Assembly: GCA_035293405.1 (NCBI GenBank)
Contig: DATDOE010000085.1
Span: 7,966-71,965, forward strand
Reading direction: 5' to 3'
Length of the DNA stretch: 64,000 nucleotides
Source of the DNA: Gp6-AA40 sp035293405
Lineage (GTDB): Bacteria > Acidobacteriota > Vicinamibacteria > Vicinamibacterales > UBA2999
The position numbers were made by a program, and so were the translations under genes. This document shows positions 19,702 to 28,637 of this stretch, piece by piece (the first letter of the stretch is position 1; every line of letters begins with the position of its first letter). The notes under the pieces were generated by a model that was not told the origin of the DNA, searched no databases, and was given only the letters and a program-made list of their open reading frames with translations.

Positions 19702-20471
19702 TGGTAGAACCCGAAGTACCAGTCGACGATCGGATCCCCCCACATGGCGGCAAACAGCGCGCCGACGGCCAGGAACGTCCCGAACGGCAGGGCGTATTTC
19801 ATGTCGCCGCGGCCTGACAGGATCAGCGCACCGCCGGCAAGGGATCCGGCAAACGAGGCGAGCACGAGCGTCAGGAGCACCAGCTTCCAGCCCAGGAACG
19901 CCCCGATCATGGCCAGCAGCTTCACGTCGCCCATGCCGAGGCCCTCCTGGCCGCGCACACGGTAGTAGGCCTCGGCGATCGCGAACAGCACGCCACCGCC
20001 GACGACGAGGCCGATCAGCGAGTCGCGCCACCCTGGCGGGAGAAAGAAGCTGCAGACGAAACCGACGACAATGCCCGGCAGCGTGATCGAGTTCGGCAAG
20101 ATCTTATGCTGCAGGTCGGTGACGAACAGGACGATGAGCGCGCAGGCAAAGACGGTCCGCACCAGGCCGAGTGGTGTCGGGCCGTAGAAGGCGTACAGGA
20201 GGACGAAGGTGAGAGCGGTGACGACCTCCACCGCGGGGTACATCACCGACACCCGCTGACCGCAGGTGCGACATCGGCCTCGCTGGACCGCCCAACTCAC
20301 GACCGGAATATTGTCGAACCAGGAGAGCGTGCGCCCGCACGTGGTGCACCGCGAGCGCGGATGCACCAGCGACTCACCTCGCGGCAGACGGTAGATACAG
20401 ACGTTGAGAAAACTGCCAATACAGAGTCCGAATGCGCCGGCAATAACGAGCGACGCCCAGAGGGGCGTCAA
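19698..20471 (-). CDS. pilD: Prepilin peptidase / N-methyltransferase (PilD)
   Basis: The 257-residue aspartic membrane protease removes leaders from type IV prepilins and methylates the new N-terminus. The N-terminal domain has the zinc-type cysteine pairs CTTCGRTLSWFDNIPVVSW and CRTCGQRV. The two catalytic aspartates are in the blocks FVTDLQHKILPN and GMGDVKLLAMIGAFLGW. About eight hydrophobic helices follow. The TTG at 20471 overlaps the upstream stop (TTGA); the longer in-frame extension is shadow sequence. It acts on pilA and the three minor pilins of this region. Confidence 0.94.
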   Translation of the reverse strand: MTPLWASLVIAGAFGLCIGSFLNVCIYRLPRGESLVHPRSRCTTCGRTLSWFDNIPVVSWAVQRGRCRTCGQRVSVMYPAVEVVTALTFVLLYAFYGPTPLGLVRTVFACALIVLFVTDLQHKILPNSITLPGIVVGFVCSFFLPPGWRDSLIGLVVGGGVLFAIAEAYYRVRGQEGLGMGDVKLLAMIGAFLGWKLVLLTLVLASFAGSLAGGALILSGRGDMKYALPFGTFLAVGALFAAMWGDPIVDWYFGFYQ

Positions 20472-21391
20472 TGACTCGGCTCCGCCAGGGGGGCGCCGCG
20501 CTTGAGGGGATAGAGCTCTGATGTCTTCGCGACGTCCACGGCGCCAGAGACGGGGTCGAGCGCGTAGGGCTCGTTGCTCGGATCGACCGGCATGCCTCGC
20601 AACAGACCGGCTCGCACCATCTCGAGCCAGGACATCGGGAAGCGCCCGGCCTGATCGTAGAATCGGTTCACGACAGGCTGGAGCGCTGCTATCTGCGCCT
20701 CGGCGTCCAGCTGCATGATTGCGCGCCGCGCCGCTTGCCGCAGCCACTCGTGCTCAGCGGTCTCCGCGAGGCGCAGCCAGAGCGAACGCGCGGCGTCGCG
20801 CTCGCCTCCTTCGGCGAGCACACTCGCCGCGAGCGGCTGCAACCAGTTCGGCGCACCGGGCAGCGCAGCGCCCTTCAGAAACCACCGCGCGGCGGCCTCG
20901 GAATTTCCGCGCCACCAGTACTCGACGAACCCGGCATCGTGAAAGTACTGCCACTTGGTCGGGGATTCGCGAATACCTTTCTCGAGCAAGGCGATCGCCT
21001 GCTCCGTCTGCCCTGGGCCGATCGGGTAGGCCTCAGACAGCAGGACCGCACCGAACCGGTACGCGATGTTGAAACGCGGGTCCAGCGTCGTCGTCATATC
21101 CAGCAGCGGATAGAGCAGGTCATAGGCCTTCTTGTCTCCTGCCGACAACTTCGTGTCCCCGTAGTATTGAACCGCGCGTATCCAGTAGATATCCGCCCAG
21201 ATGGCGTTGAAGCCGAGCGTCAGGCGCCGCATCAGCGCCGGAGAGCGGACCCAGAGCACGCTCGTCGGCGACGTGGGCCGCGACAAGGCACCTTCGAGCC
21301 ACACCTGACTGCTCACGGTGCTGGCCAGCAGGACCACCAGAACAATCCAGGCCAGCGCTGGCGTGCGGGGAGCGATAGATGCGTCCCTCAT
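20468..21391 (-). CDS. TPR-like membrane-anchored protein of unknown function
   Basis: The 307-residue protein has one N-terminal transmembrane helix (ALAWIVLVVLLASTVSSQVW). A helical repeat region follows that resembles TPRs (AYDLLYPLLDMTTTLDPRFNIAYRFGAVLL; EQAIALLEKGIRESPTKWQYFHDAGFVEYWW; AARWFLKGAALPGAPNWLQPLAASVL). The C-terminal 60 residues are not repetitive. It lies between the ABC exporter and pilD with overlapping stop and start codons, so it is co-transcribed with them. The partner is unknown; a scaffold role at the membrane is an inference. Confidence 0.7.
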   Translation of the reverse strand: MRDASIAPRTPALAWIVLVVLLASTVSSQVWLEGALSRPTSPTSVLWVRSPALMRRLTLGFNAIWADIYWIRAVQYYGDTKLSAGDKKAYDLLYPLLDMTTTLDPRFNIAYRFGAVLLSEAYPIGPGQTEQAIALLEKGIRESPTKWQYFHDAGFVEYWWRGNSEAAARWFLKGAALPGAPNWLQPLAASVLAEGGERDAARSLWLRLAETAEHEWLRQAARRAIMQLDAEAQIAALQPVVNRFYDQAGRFPMSWLEMVRAGLLRGMPVDPSNEPYALDPVSGAVDVAKTSELYPLKRGAPLAEPSH

Positions 21392-22198
21392 CTACTTGAA
21401 ATCCCGACGGGAGAACACGATGGACGCCCCCACCAGCAGCAAGGCGCAGTACAAGCCGTTCGAGAACGTTGCGAGCAGCATGTGTTGCGCGCCGACAGGG
21501 TCCGCGTGGACGACAGCAGCCTTGATGTCCAGCGGCGCCAGATTCGGCATCACGTAGTACACACCGCGCGCGACCAACGCCAGAGCAGGCGAATGCACGA
21601 TGTTGTCGAGCTGCTTCAAGTCCTCGCTGAAGTGGCCAATCACGTACACAGCGAACGTGAATGCCACTGACAGGAACGGGCTGGTGAAGGTCGAGAAGAA
21701 GAGCGCCGCAGCGGTGATGACCATCAACTCGACGCCGATGAGCGCGAACGCCTGCAGCATGCGCGGATCCAGGGCTGGCGCCTCCCAGGCGCGCTTGGTC
21801 GCTTCGGCCGTCGTCCAGTCGAGATAGGCGAGTACCGCGTAAAACGCCATCGCCATGAAGGCGAGGTTCGTGAGCAGCGTCAGGACCAATCCCAGGTACT
21901 TGCCCACGATGAACTGTGTGCGCGTGACCGGTTTCGACAACAGGCTATAGATGCTCCTCCGCTCCACTTCCTTGGTCACCAGTCCGATGCCGAAGAAAAT
22001 CGCAATCAGAACGCCAATCAGGGAGGCTGAGGCCAGGCCCAGGTCCTTGATGATCTTGACGTCCTGACCGGCGGTCAGCTGCGCGAGCAGGAACGAGGCG
22101 GCCATCAACAGCACGGCAAAGAAGACGAGACCGTAGGCGACGCGATCGCGGATGGAATCTCGGAACACGCCGCCGGCGATGATGCCAATCGCTCTCAT
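21392..22198 (-). CDS. ABC-2 type transporter permease
   Basis: The 268-residue membrane protein has about six transmembrane helices and the ABC-2 motif VERRSIYSLLSKPVTRTQFIVGKYLG near the first cytoplasmic loop, typical of NosY/YhaP-like permeases. Its start overlaps the stop of the ATPase gene above it by 4 bases, so the two form one exporter. The substrate is not evident. The TPR-like gene begins right after its stop codon. Confidence 0.85.
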   Translation of the reverse strand: MRAIGIIAGGVFRDSIRDRVAYGLVFFAVLLMAASFLLAQLTAGQDVKIIKDLGLASASLIGVLIAIFFGIGLVTKEVERRSIYSLLSKPVTRTQFIVGKYLGLVLTLLTNLAFMAMAFYAVLAYLDWTTAEATKRAWEAPALDPRMLQAFALIGVELMVITAAALFFSTFTSPFLSVAFTFAVYVIGHFSEDLKQLDNIVHSPALALVARGVYYVMPNLAPLDIKAAVVHADPVGAQHMLLATFSNGLYCALLLVGASIVFSRRDFK

Positions 22199-23157
22199 GA
22201 TGTGGCCCCTCCCGACTCGCGGCGATCGGACGCGGCACGGACTTGTTCGACGAAGAAGTCCTCCAACGTACTTCGCATCGGGTTCAGCGAGACGATGCGG
22301 GCGCCTGCGGCGGCGAGGTCCGGAATGAACTCCTCCGGCACGGTGGTCAGCGGCAGCTGGAGCGCAAAGCGGCCCTCACCGAGTGGCGTCACGTTCATCA
22401 CGCGCCAGCGCACGCGAGTCATGACCGCCTCGTTCACGCCGGACACCACGAGCTCCCAGCCTCGGACTTCGAAAGCCGTGAGCTGATCCAGAGGACCGCT
22501 CGCGGCGAGACGCCCCTTCGCGAGTATCGCAACGCGGCTACAGAGGGCCTCGGCGTCGCTCAGTACGTGCGAGCTGAAGAACACCGTGCAGCCACGGTCG
22601 CGGAGGCGCAAGATCAACTCGCGCACCTCGCGGCGACCCAGCGGATCGAGTCCCGACATCGGTTCGTCGAAAAACACCACTTCTGGATCGTTGATGAGTG
22701 CCTGCGCGATTCCCACGCGCTGCACCATGCCCTTGGAGAACTTCCGCAACTGGAACCGGCGTTCGACGCCGATGCCGACCTCGTCGAGCAGATCCGAGGC
22801 CCGCTTTCGTCCGTCCCGAGCGCTGGCCCCGAAGACGCGAGCAAAATAGACGAGCAGTTCCTCGGCCGTGAGGTTGTCGTAGAAATAGGGATTTTCGGGG
22901 AGGTAGCCAATCCGGCGTCGCACGTCCACATCGCCAACGGGGCGTCCCAGAATCTCGGCACGCCCCGACGTCGGGTAGATCAGCTGCATGAGCAGCTTGA
23001 GCGTGGTTGTCTTCCCGGCGCCGTTGGGACCCAGAAAACCGAAGACCTCCCCGCGCCCGACCTCCAGGGTCAGGTCGTCGAGGGCCACATATGGCCGGGA
23101 TCGCCAGAAGCCAACCGCATAGTGCTTCGCAAGATTTTCGATTCTGATGGCGTCCAT
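22195..23157 (-). CDS. ABC transporter ATP-binding protein
   Basis: The 320-residue ATPase has Walker A GPNGAGKTT (about residues 43-51), the signature FSKGMVQRVGIAQAL and Walker B VVFFDEPMSGLDPLGRRE, with the downstream H-loop FFSSHVLSDAE. The C-terminal 90 residues form a substrate- or regulation-type extension as in CcmA/NatA-like ATPases. It pairs with the overlapping permease gene. The surrounding pilus genes do not identify the substrate. Confidence 0.92.
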   Translation of the reverse strand: MDAIRIENLAKHYAVGFWRSRPYVALDDLTLEVGRGEVFGFLGPNGAGKTTTLKLLMQLIYPTSGRAEILGRPVGDVDVRRRIGYLPENPYFYDNLTAEELLVYFARVFGASARDGRKRASDLLDEVGIGVERRFQLRKFSKGMVQRVGIAQALINDPEVVFFDEPMSGLDPLGRREVRELILRLRDRGCTVFFSSHVLSDAEALCSRVAILAKGRLAASGPLDQLTAFEVRGWELVVSGVNEAVMTRVRWRVMNVTPLGEGRFALQLPLTTVPEEFIPDLAAAGARIVSLNPMRSTLEDFFVEQVRAASDRRESGGATS

Positions 23158-23200
23158 ACCACCAGTCCTTTTCGGTTCAGGAACGCCCCACCCCCAGTCC

Positions 23201-24424
23201 TCAGGGCATCACTCCCACTTTGCGAAGCGCGTGAGCGATCGCCGCGTCGAAGTATCCGGGGCGCACGCTCGGTAACATGACTCCGTTGATGAAGAAGGTT
23301 GGCGTACCCTTCACACCGAGCTTCGTGCCCAGTTGGGCATCGGCGCGGACGCCCTCGAGCACTTTCGGATAGCGGGCGTCGAAATCGCTCTCGCTGATCT
23401 GCGCCACCTCTTTGAGCGCGGCCTTCACCTCGTCACGGCTCATCGACGGTGATTGCCGCTCGTACAGCGCCGCCTCGAGCTCCTTGTCCCGGTTCTTCTC
23501 CCGCGCCATGCGCACGGCCGCCGCCGCCTCGCACGCCGCGAGGTGGCCCGCATTTCCGGCGCCGCATTCGAGCTCCAGCGGGAAGTCGCGATTCTCGAAC
23601 ACGAAGACGCCAGGATGGGCCTTCTCGTACTTCGCGATGATGTCCTTGTACAGGATCCAGGCGAGACGACAGGACGGACACTGATAGTCGTTGAACTTGA
23701 GCACCAGGACCTTCGCGGGTCCCGCCGGCATCGCCTCAGGCACGGTCGTCTGGGCGTCGAACCACTTCTCCCACTCGGCCAGCTGCTCGGGCGTCAGCGT
23801 TTCGATCGGGGCGGCCGGCTGGGCGGTCGGCGTCGACGGCGCCGCGCTGGCAATCTGCTCACGCGGGAACACGAGCACCAGGGCGATGGAGGCGACGAGC
23901 CACGCCGCACCGAGCGTCGCGGCGGTCGGGCTTCGAACGAGTCCGATCAGATCCTGTCCGAGTCGAGACGGCAGCGCGCCGAGCGGTCCTGCGGCCGAGG
24001 CGGACACCAGGAACGTCCCGATGACGGTCACGTACATCGTGATGCACACGAGACACGCGAGACCGAGGACGAAGAACGAGACGTACGCGAAGTAGAAGAC
24101 GGCGGCCAGGCCGAGCGTCGACAGGACGAAGACGTAGCCGGCCACGCGCGACGCGGTGTCTGACTTCGGCGTTCGCAAGCCCCAGGCGGACAACATCAGC
24201 ACCAGCGCGGACCAGATGGCCCCGCCGGCCGCGACCGGAATCCCAAGCACCGTTCCGTACTGGCTCTGAAAGACCTGTTGGCAGCTGACCGTCGCATTGA
24301 CCTCACAGATCGCCGAGTAGGTCGGATCGGTCAGCAGCCGGTGGTGCACGTAGAGCGCGTAGCTCGATGCCACGAACCCGAGCAGCGAGAGCGCAAGCAG
24401 AGCGTTTCGAACGCGACTAGTCAT
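23201..24424 (-). CDS. VKOR-thioredoxin fusion (disulfide-bond forming enzyme)
   Basis: This 407-residue protein fuses two oxidative-folding modules. Residues 1-150 are a VKOR domain of four or five membrane helices with the loop cysteines Cys40 and Cys48 and the active-site pair CLVC (Cys124 and Cys127), which passes electrons to quinone. Residues about 235-407 are a DsbA/thioredoxin-like domain with the active site CPSC (Cys249 and Cys252) that would oxidise exported proteins. Bacterial VKOR homologues often replace DsbB, and the fusion joins DsbB- and DsbA-like functions in one chain. It sits just after pilA, whose product has two cysteines in its mature domain. Confidence 0.9.
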   Translation of the reverse strand: MTSRVRNALLALSLLGFVASSYALYVHHRLLTDPTYSAICEVNATVSCQQVFQSQYGTVLGIPVAAGGAIWSALVLMLSAWGLRTPKSDTASRVAGYVFVLSTLGLAAVFYFAYVSFFVLGLACLVCITMYVTVIGTFLVSASAAGPLGALPSRLGQDLIGLVRSPTAATLGAAWLVASIALVLVFPREQIASAAPSTPTAQPAAPIETLTPEQLAEWEKWFDAQTTVPEAMPAGPAKVLVLKFNDYQCPSCRLAWILYKDIIAKYEKAHPGVFVFENRDFPLELECGAGNAGHLAACEAAAAVRMAREKNRDKELEAALYERQSPSMSRDEVKAALKEVAQISESDFDARYPKVLEGVRADAQLGTKLGVKGTPTFFINGVMLPSVRPGYFDAAIAHALRKVGVMP

Positions 24425-24515
24425 AGCCGTACCTATGATGGAAAACCTCAGGGCTCGGGCCCCATGCCTGAGTGATGCGCAATTGCCCCTGCATTATAGA
24501 CGCGGCTGTACGCAG

Positions 24516-24550
24516 GCAAGGCCGGCTGCGGAATCCGCAGCCGGCCTTGC
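24516..24550 (-). terminator. Strong hairpin downstream of pilA
   Basis: Two perfect arms (GCAAGGCCGGCTGCGG and its reverse complement) surround a 3-base loop, 19 bp after the pilA stop. No U-tract follows, so it could stabilise the abundant pilA mRNA as well as, or instead of, ending transcription. It separates pilA from the VKOR fusion. Confidence 0.8.
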
Positions 24551-24569
24551 CCGTGGTCGAAGTCGGTCC

Positions 24570-25118
24570 TTACTGGATGACCGAGATCCCGGCGGCCGCC
24601 ACAGGCGGGTTCGCGGGAGCAGCCGCACCGGCCGCGTTGACGTTCTGCCAGATCGCGCCGGCCGCGGTCGTCGCAAACGCACGGTTGCCCGTGTTTGCAG
24701 GACTGGTCGGAATGCCGCTCGCGAAATAGCCGCTGAGCGTGGCGGCCGTGTTGCAGTCTGCCGGTCCGGCAGCCGCACCGGTGGCCGCAACCAACGCGTA
24801 GTTGTAGCCGCTCTTCTGCGGCGCCTCGCCGCCAGCCGCGCGGCTCAGATCCTCAGAAAGGAAACCCTGGTTGCCTCCGGGCGGCGGGTCACCGAGCTGG
24901 TCGAACAGAATCGTATAGGAGCCGTTGCCGCAGGCCGCGGAGTAGCTGACCTGGGCGGTGTTGATGGCGCGCATGCCACCAATCGCCGACGTCTCGTTGC
25001 CCGACATACGGGCACGGAGCAGACCGGGCACCGCGATCGCCGCGATGATGCCGATGATGGCGACCACGATCAGCAACTCGATAAGCGTAAACCCTTCGTT
25101 CTTCTGCAGTTTCTTCAC
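24570..25118 (-). CDS. pilA: Major type IV pilin PilA
   Basis: The 182-residue prepilin has a 9-residue leader (MKKLQKNEG), the cleavage/methylation site FTLIELLIVVAIIGIIAAIA with mature Glu5, and the PGLLRARMSGNETSAIGGMRAINTAQVSY block common in acidobacterial and myxobacterial pilins. The GTG at 25118 was chosen because an AAGGAG ribosome-binding site lies about 9 bases upstream; longer frames lack one. Two cysteines (Cys63 and Cys122) could form a disulfide. A sigma54 promoter lies about 95 bp upstream and pilR is the next gene, so PilR control is likely. Confidence 0.93.
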   Translation of the reverse strand: MKKLQKNEGFTLIELLIVVAIIGIIAAIAVPGLLRARMSGNETSAIGGMRAINTAQVSYSAACGNGSYTILFDQLGDPPPGGNQGFLSEDLSRAAGGEAPQKSGYNYALVAATGAAAGPADCNTAATLSGYFASGIPTSPANTGNRAFATTAAGAIWQNVNAAGAAAPANPPVAAAGISVIQ

Positions 25119-25210
25119 AGTCGTTACTCCTTGAGAGCGCTCGGGCCGGAAGGCCCGATGGTAATTCTTCCGCCGCTCCGACACGGCGCCTCGTGAACGC
25201 TTGACTCAGC

Positions 25211-25226
25211 AGCAACCGTGATGCCA
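25211..25226 (-). promoter_or_regulatory. Sigma54 (-24/-12) promoter of pilA
   Basis: On the minus strand the sequence TGGCATCACGGTTGCT matches the consensus TGGCAC-N5-TTGCW, with the exact 10-bp spacing between the GG and GC doublets. Transcription would start near 25199, giving a leader of about 80 nt before the pilA GTG. The adjacent sigma54 activator gene pilR supports the call. Confidence 0.85.
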
Positions 25227-25372
25227 GCAGAGGTCGCCACGAGTGTTGTCGGTGTAACCGCTGCGGATCTTTATGGTTACGGCCGAGATCGCCAAGGGAG
25301 TCCCCGGTGCGGATACTGCCATTCTTCGTCCGGGTGCCAAGAAGTGTCAACCACGGCTGCCAAGAATTGGCG

Positions 25373-26836
25373 TCACCGAAGGTTGAATTTCTTGGCGTAG
25401 TACCGGAAGGACCGGAATGACATCCCCAGCATGTCTGCGGCTTTTGTCTGCACACCCCCGGCCCGTTCGAGCGCCAGAGCGATATAGTGCCGGTAGAACT
25501 CCTCCCCCAACGCTTCCAGATCGAACCCTTCTTTGAGGTCGGGCAGACCGGGGGACTGCTGGCCGGCGGACCCGTCCGGAGTCCCGACAGCCCTCGGCGT
25601 CTCGGCGCGAACCTGGGCAGGGAGGCTCTCGGGCAGTACCACCTGCGTCGGTTCGAGGGCTACGGCTCGTTCGATGATGTTCTCAAGCTCGCGGACGTTC
25701 CCGGGCCAACTGTAAGCGGCCAGGAGGTTCTGAGCCTCGTGTGAAATGCTGCGCACCGGCTTGTCCACGCCCTCCCCGTACTTCGCGAGGAAGTGTTCGG
25801 CCAGCAGTGGAACGTCTTCGCGCCGCTCCCTGAGCGGGGGCAGGTGAACCTGGATGACGTTGATCCGGTAGTACAGGTCCTCTCGAAAACGACCCTCGGC
25901 CACCATCTTCTGCAGGTCCTGGTTGGTGGCGGCGATGACGCGGATGTCGGCCTGGACTTCTTCCGTGCCACCCAACCGGCGGAACCGGCGATCCTGCAGC
26001 ACCCGCAGCAGCTTGACCTGCATCGCCGGCGTCATCTCCCCGATTTCATCGAGGAAAATCGTGCCCCGCTCGGCGACCTCGACCAGGCCCTTCTTGTTCG
26101 TATCCGCGCCAGTGAACGCGCCTCGCATGTGGCCGAAGAGCTCCGACTCGAGCAACGTTTCGGGAAGCGCCCCGCAATTCAGCGCGACAAACGGGTGCTC
26201 GCGCCGGAGCGAGTTGTAGTGCACTGCCCGGGCGACCATGTCCTTGCCGGTGCCGGATTCGCCGGTAATCAGCACGGTGCTGTTCGTCTTGGCGATCGTC
26301 TCGATCATCTTGAAGACGTCGAGCATCGCCTCGCTGCGGCCGATGATGTTGCAGAACTCGTAGGTCGAATTCAGCGCGCGCTTCAGGAGGACGTTCTCCT
26401 GCTTCAGGCGGTGCGCCTCCATCTGCTGGCGGACCTTGAGTCGCAATTCGTCCATGTTGAACGGCTTGGTGAAATAGTCCACCGCGCCGAGACGCATGGC
26501 TTCAACCGCGCTGTCGGTTGACGCGAACGCCGTCATCATGAAGGCGATGATGTCGCGATTGACGGCCTTGGCCGTGCGCAGCACCTCGACCCCGCTGACA
26601 TCGGGCATGCGGATATCCGAGAGCAGCAGATCCACCCGTTCCTTTTCGAGGATGCGAATCGCTTCGGTGCCGTTGGCCGCCACCATCACGTCGTAGCCAT
26701 CACGACGCAGGACGATGCGCAGCATCTCCCGCATCGATGGCTCGTCATCGACGATGAGAATGCGGGGCTTGGCGCCCTCTTCGGGTACCACGCTGTCAGG
26801 CGGTGTCGACTTCGGGGCGGTCACTGGCTGGCTCAT
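25373..26836 (-). CDS. pilR: Sigma54-dependent response regulator PilR
   Basis: The 487-residue NtrC-family regulator has a receiver with phospho-acceptor Asp in LLLSDIRMPDVSG, an AAA+ domain with Walker A GESGTGKD, an intact GAFTGA loop and Walker B GTIFLDEIGEM, and a C-terminal Fis-type HTH (ALERAGGVQTKAADMLGMSFRSFRYYAKKFNLR). The ATG at 26836 overlaps the pilS stop by 4 bases. It is 254 bp upstream of pilA, whose promoter has a -24/-12 element. Activation of pilA is therefore the likely role. Confidence 0.93.
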   Translation of the reverse strand: MSQPVTAPKSTPPDSVVPEEGAKPRILIVDDEPSMREMLRIVLRRDGYDVMVAANGTEAIRILEKERVDLLLSDIRMPDVSGVEVLRTAKAVNRDIIAFMMTAFASTDSAVEAMRLGAVDYFTKPFNMDELRLKVRQQMEAHRLKQENVLLKRALNSTYEFCNIIGRSEAMLDVFKMIETIAKTNSTVLITGESGTGKDMVARAVHYNSLRREHPFVALNCGALPETLLESELFGHMRGAFTGADTNKKGLVEVAERGTIFLDEIGEMTPAMQVKLLRVLQDRRFRRLGGTEEVQADIRVIAATNQDLQKMVAEGRFREDLYYRINVIQVHLPPLRERREDVPLLAEHFLAKYGEGVDKPVRSISHEAQNLLAAYSWPGNVRELENIIERAVALEPTQVVLPESLPAQVRAETPRAVGTPDGSAGQQSPGLPDLKEGFDLEALGEEFYRHYIALALERAGGVQTKAADMLGMSFRSFRYYAKKFNLR

Positions 26837-28527
26837 ACCGACGCTCTGTGCCGTTCCGTCGGTTCTGTGGCGCGAACATCGACGACGGAGATCGCCCCAC
26901 GGATGGGAATCCGCACGGTCACCGTCGTCCCGGCTCCCACCTGCGACGACACGCGGATGGTGCCATCGTAGTCGGTCACGATGCGGTGCACGATCGCGAG
27001 CCCGAGGCCGGTACCCTTTTCGAACGAGCTGCGGAACGGTTGGAAGATCCCATCGAGATCCTCGGGTGCGATGCCGCATCCCTGATCCTGCACCGTCAAG
27101 AGCATGGCGCCGGAGGCATCCGTCTCGTTGGCCACCGCGAGCAGCAGCCGCCCGCCCTGGCTCATCGCCCGCAGACCGTTGGTTGCCAGGTTCCAGACGA
27201 CCTGTCGTATCTGGTTCTCGTCCGCCTCACACCAGACCGGCTCCGCCGGCACATCGACGGCGATCGTGTGGTGCTCGTGGACCTCGGCGCTGTTGCGCAG
27301 CAGCAGCGCCGCATCCTGAACTGCCGTCCTGACGTCGAGCCTGGCCACCGCAAACCGCTGCGGGCGCGCGTAGGCCAGAAACGACTTGATCGTGTCGTTC
27401 AGCCGCTCGGATTCGCGCAGCACGATGTCCATCAGTTGCGCCTGCTCGTTACTGAGCGGCAGCTCCTGGCGCAGCACTTGAATCGAGCCGGAGATCGACG
27501 CCAGCGGGTTGCGGATCTCGTGCGCGATCCCGGCCGCCATCTCGCCAACGGCCGCGAGCCGCTGCTGCAGCCGCCCGTCCCGCTCGAGTCGCCTGACGTC
27601 GGTCACGTCCTGGAACGTGAAGAGATACCCGGCGCGGCCGTCGGGAAAGGTCAGCGTGCTGGCAGTCAAACCGATGTCAATCAGGCGCCCGTCGCCGGTC
27701 GTGTGCTGGTTGTCGACCTTCAGACTGCGGTTCTGGCTCAGACTGCCGAGCCGCGCGCGAACGCCGTGCGGCAACTGCAGCACCTCGATGGCGTCACGCC
27801 TGATCGCCCGGGAGCTCGGGATCCCGAGGATCAGCGAGGCGGCGCGGTTGAAGGTCATGATCCGGCAGTCGGCGTCGGTGGTGACCAGGCCGCTCAACAG
27901 GCTGTTGATCACGTACTCGTTGAACGCCCGCAGATCCCGGATTTCATGTGAGGCGTACTCCAGCCGGGCGCCCGCGGATCGCAGACCTTCAGCCAGCGAG
28001 CCGGCGAGGAGCGCGACCGCGAAGAAGCCGCTCAAGTTGATGACCACCGTGTACTGGGCCACACCGACGGTCGGCAATTCCACGATCGGCGAGAATCGCC
28101 GCGCCAGCGACAGCACGCCGATGTCGACGTACTGAGCCGCCACGAGCGCGAGGTACAGCGCCGCGCTGAGCGCCGCCACCTGCAATGCCACTCGCCGGGA
28201 GCGAATCGTGCTCGCGGCGATGATCGGCAGCAGATACAGGGACGAAAAGTTGCTCGCGATACCGCCGGTCACGTGAATGAAGGCGGACACGAGCATGGCA
28301 TCGGCGCCGAACTGCAGATCGACGAGCCACAGATGGCGCTCCGCGAATCGGAGCGTCGCCAGGTAGATCACGCTGAGCGCGTAGGTGAGCCCGATCAGCG
28401 TGAAGAAGGGATCGACCGGGAAGGCGCCTGGCCTGCTGATCTGAATCAGAATGGCGGAGCCGAGCAGCAGCGTGCCGATGACAACGCGTGCGGCAATCAG
28501 GGTCGAGAGGCGCGACCGGAGGGTCAT
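26833..28527 (-). CDS. pilS: Sensor histidine kinase PilS
   Basis: The 564-residue kinase has an N-terminal domain of about six hydrophobic helices (residues 8-185), a PAS domain (INSLLSGLVTTDADCRIMTFNRAASLILG), a HisKA domain (AAVGEMAAGIAHEIRNPLASISGSIQVL) and a HATPase domain (NLATNGLRAM; DQGCGI; EKGTGLGLAIVHRI). The multi-helix sensor followed by PAS is the PilS arrangement, in which the sensor is thought to monitor pilin levels in the membrane. Translational coupling to pilR and the nearby pilA make the assignment firm. Confidence 0.92.
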   Translation of the reverse strand: MTLRSRLSTLIAARVVIGTLLLGSAILIQISRPGAFPVDPFFTLIGLTYALSVIYLATLRFAERHLWLVDLQFGADAMLVSAFIHVTGGIASNFSSLYLLPIIAASTIRSRRVALQVAALSAALYLALVAAQYVDIGVLSLARRFSPIVELPTVGVAQYTVVINLSGFFAVALLAGSLAEGLRSAGARLEYASHEIRDLRAFNEYVINSLLSGLVTTDADCRIMTFNRAASLILGIPSSRAIRRDAIEVLQLPHGVRARLGSLSQNRSLKVDNQHTTGDGRLIDIGLTASTLTFPDGRAGYLFTFQDVTDVRRLERDGRLQQRLAAVGEMAAGIAHEIRNPLASISGSIQVLRQELPLSNEQAQLMDIVLRESERLNDTIKSFLAYARPQRFAVARLDVRTAVQDAALLLRNSAEVHEHHTIAVDVPAEPVWCEADENQIRQVVWNLATNGLRAMSQGGRLLLAVANETDASGAMLLTVQDQGCGIAPEDLDGIFQPFRSSFEKGTGLGLAIVHRIVTDYDGTIRVSSQVGAGTTVTVRIPIRGAISVVDVRATEPTERHRASV

Positions 28528-28544
28528 CGTCTACTCACGATGAT

Positions 28545-28636
28545 AAGTGCAAAGTGTCAAGTGAAAAGTGGAAAGTAAGTGCGAAGTGTTGCTCGCGCAC
28601 TTACTTCGCACTTTACACTTTGTCCTTTGCACTTCG
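28545..28636. repeat. Stuttered hairpin between pilS and pilC (AAGTGNAAAGT family)
   Basis: Words based on AAGTGCAAAGTG, AAGTGAAAAGTGG and AAAGTAAGTGCGAAGTG are followed by CACTTACTTCGCACTTTACACTTT and CTTTGCACTTCG. The two arms, each about 40 bases, pair imperfectly around GTTGCTCGCG. A related spacer with the same words is at 47411-47486. Confidence 0.85.
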
Positions 28637-28637
28637 C

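Noticed and set aside
25320..25372. Alternative -24 boxes (TTGGCAC, TTGGCAG) further upstream of pilA
   Set aside because: Neither has TTGC at the exact 10-bp spacing; the element at 25211-25226 does.
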